Of a stretch of 12,489 nucleotides of DNA, positions 12,340 through 12,489 are shown in pieces. The notes beneath the pieces are model-generated. The model was given only the letters and a program-made list of their open reading frames with translations. It had not been told where the DNA came from and made no database searches. Within the stretch, counting starts at the first letter, position 1, and every line of letters starts with the position of its first letter. The translations under genes and the position numbers were made by a program. Source of the DNA: Kiritimatiellales bacterium (lineage in GTDB: Bacteria > Verrucomicrobiota > Kiritimatiellia > Kiritimatiellales > Tichowtungiaceae); contig JAQUXG010000021.1 of assembly GCA_028692515.1 (NCBI GenBank), forward strand, positions 1 through 12,489, given 5' to 3'.

Positions 12340-12343
12340 AAAA

Positions 12344-12489
12344 ATGCAGGCGGATCGTCATTATCCGGTACAGTGGATGCATCATGAAGGTGCGGCGGTC
12401 GGTCGCTGGTGCAGCGATCATCTGGTGCACGACTACCACGTCTGGCTCTATCTACTGATCGTTGCAGTTGTTATCGCGCTCATCGCGCT
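12344..12489 (+). CDS. N-terminal part of an unknown membrane protein
   Basis: The gene runs off the window after 48 complete codons. AAGGGGG ends 8 nt before the ATG, a strong ribosome-binding site. The first 32 residues are polar and rich in His, Trp and Asp (including WMHHEG and DHLVHDYHVW). A hydrophobic segment starts at about residue 35 (LYLLIVAVVIALIA). The N-terminus lacks a signal peptide, so this is probably a membrane protein with a cytoplasmic start. I do not recognise the family. It has its own candidate promoter and a dyad around it, so it is likely regulated separately from the gene before it. Confidence 0.6.
   Translation, partial: MQADRHYPVQWMHHEGAAVGRWCSDHLVHDYHVWLYLLIVAVVIALIA

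Overview
The window looks like a piece of a bacterial chromosome (moderate-to-high G+C, short spacers, genes on both strands). No transposase, phage gene, CRISPR array, tRNA or rRNA is visible. Several spacers carry degenerate dispersed repeats built from short units of about 8-10 bp. I associate such repeats, from memory, with Verrucomicrobiota, Kiritimatiellota, Planctomycetota and similar genomes, so a PVC-type organism is a reasonable but unproven guess.

Layout. 1-89: C-terminus of a protein that resembles elongation factor Ts, then a dyad repeat and an intrinsic terminator. 294-554: small two-helix membrane protein. 675-4218: queuosine block with queA (-), queE-queC (+, ATGA overlap), queD (+) and queF (-). 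Together queE, queC, queD and queF cover 7,8-dihydroneopterin triphosphate to preQ1, and QueA acts later on the modified tRNA. The GTP cyclohydrolase, Tgt and QueG/QueH steps are not in the window. 4303-4965: HAD phosphatase of the phosphoglycolate type (-). 5064-5555: GNAT acetyltransferase (+), convergent with gcvT (-) across a shared bidirectional terminator. gcvT lies just downstream of a second HAD phosphatase (6695-7327, -). 7391-8569: unusual VanZ-like membrane protein with an N-terminal extracytoplasmic beta domain. 8608-11493: M16C presequence-protease-like metallopeptidase. 11518-12243: uncharacterised membrane-anchored protein. 12344-end: start of an unknown membrane protein behind a good promoter and a dyad.

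The most striking feature is not a gene. A dyad with consensus TTTTCCAA-NNN-TTGGAAAA occurs about 15 times in 12.5 kb, in spacers and inside genes. Eleven copies sit in queA, gcvT and the M16C peptidase. Inside genes it is read in all three frames and mostly without apparent extra residues, so selection or conversion appears to act on DNA rather than protein. Clustered copies have centres 22, 31, 32, 32 and 43 bp apart, close to 2, 3, 3, 3 and 4 helical turns. A second, unrelated palindromic segment inside gcvT appears to add 16-20 residues to a conserved loop, like an in-frame palindromic element. Five different spacer repeat families abut or overlap gene ends, and some supply start-proximal or last codons.
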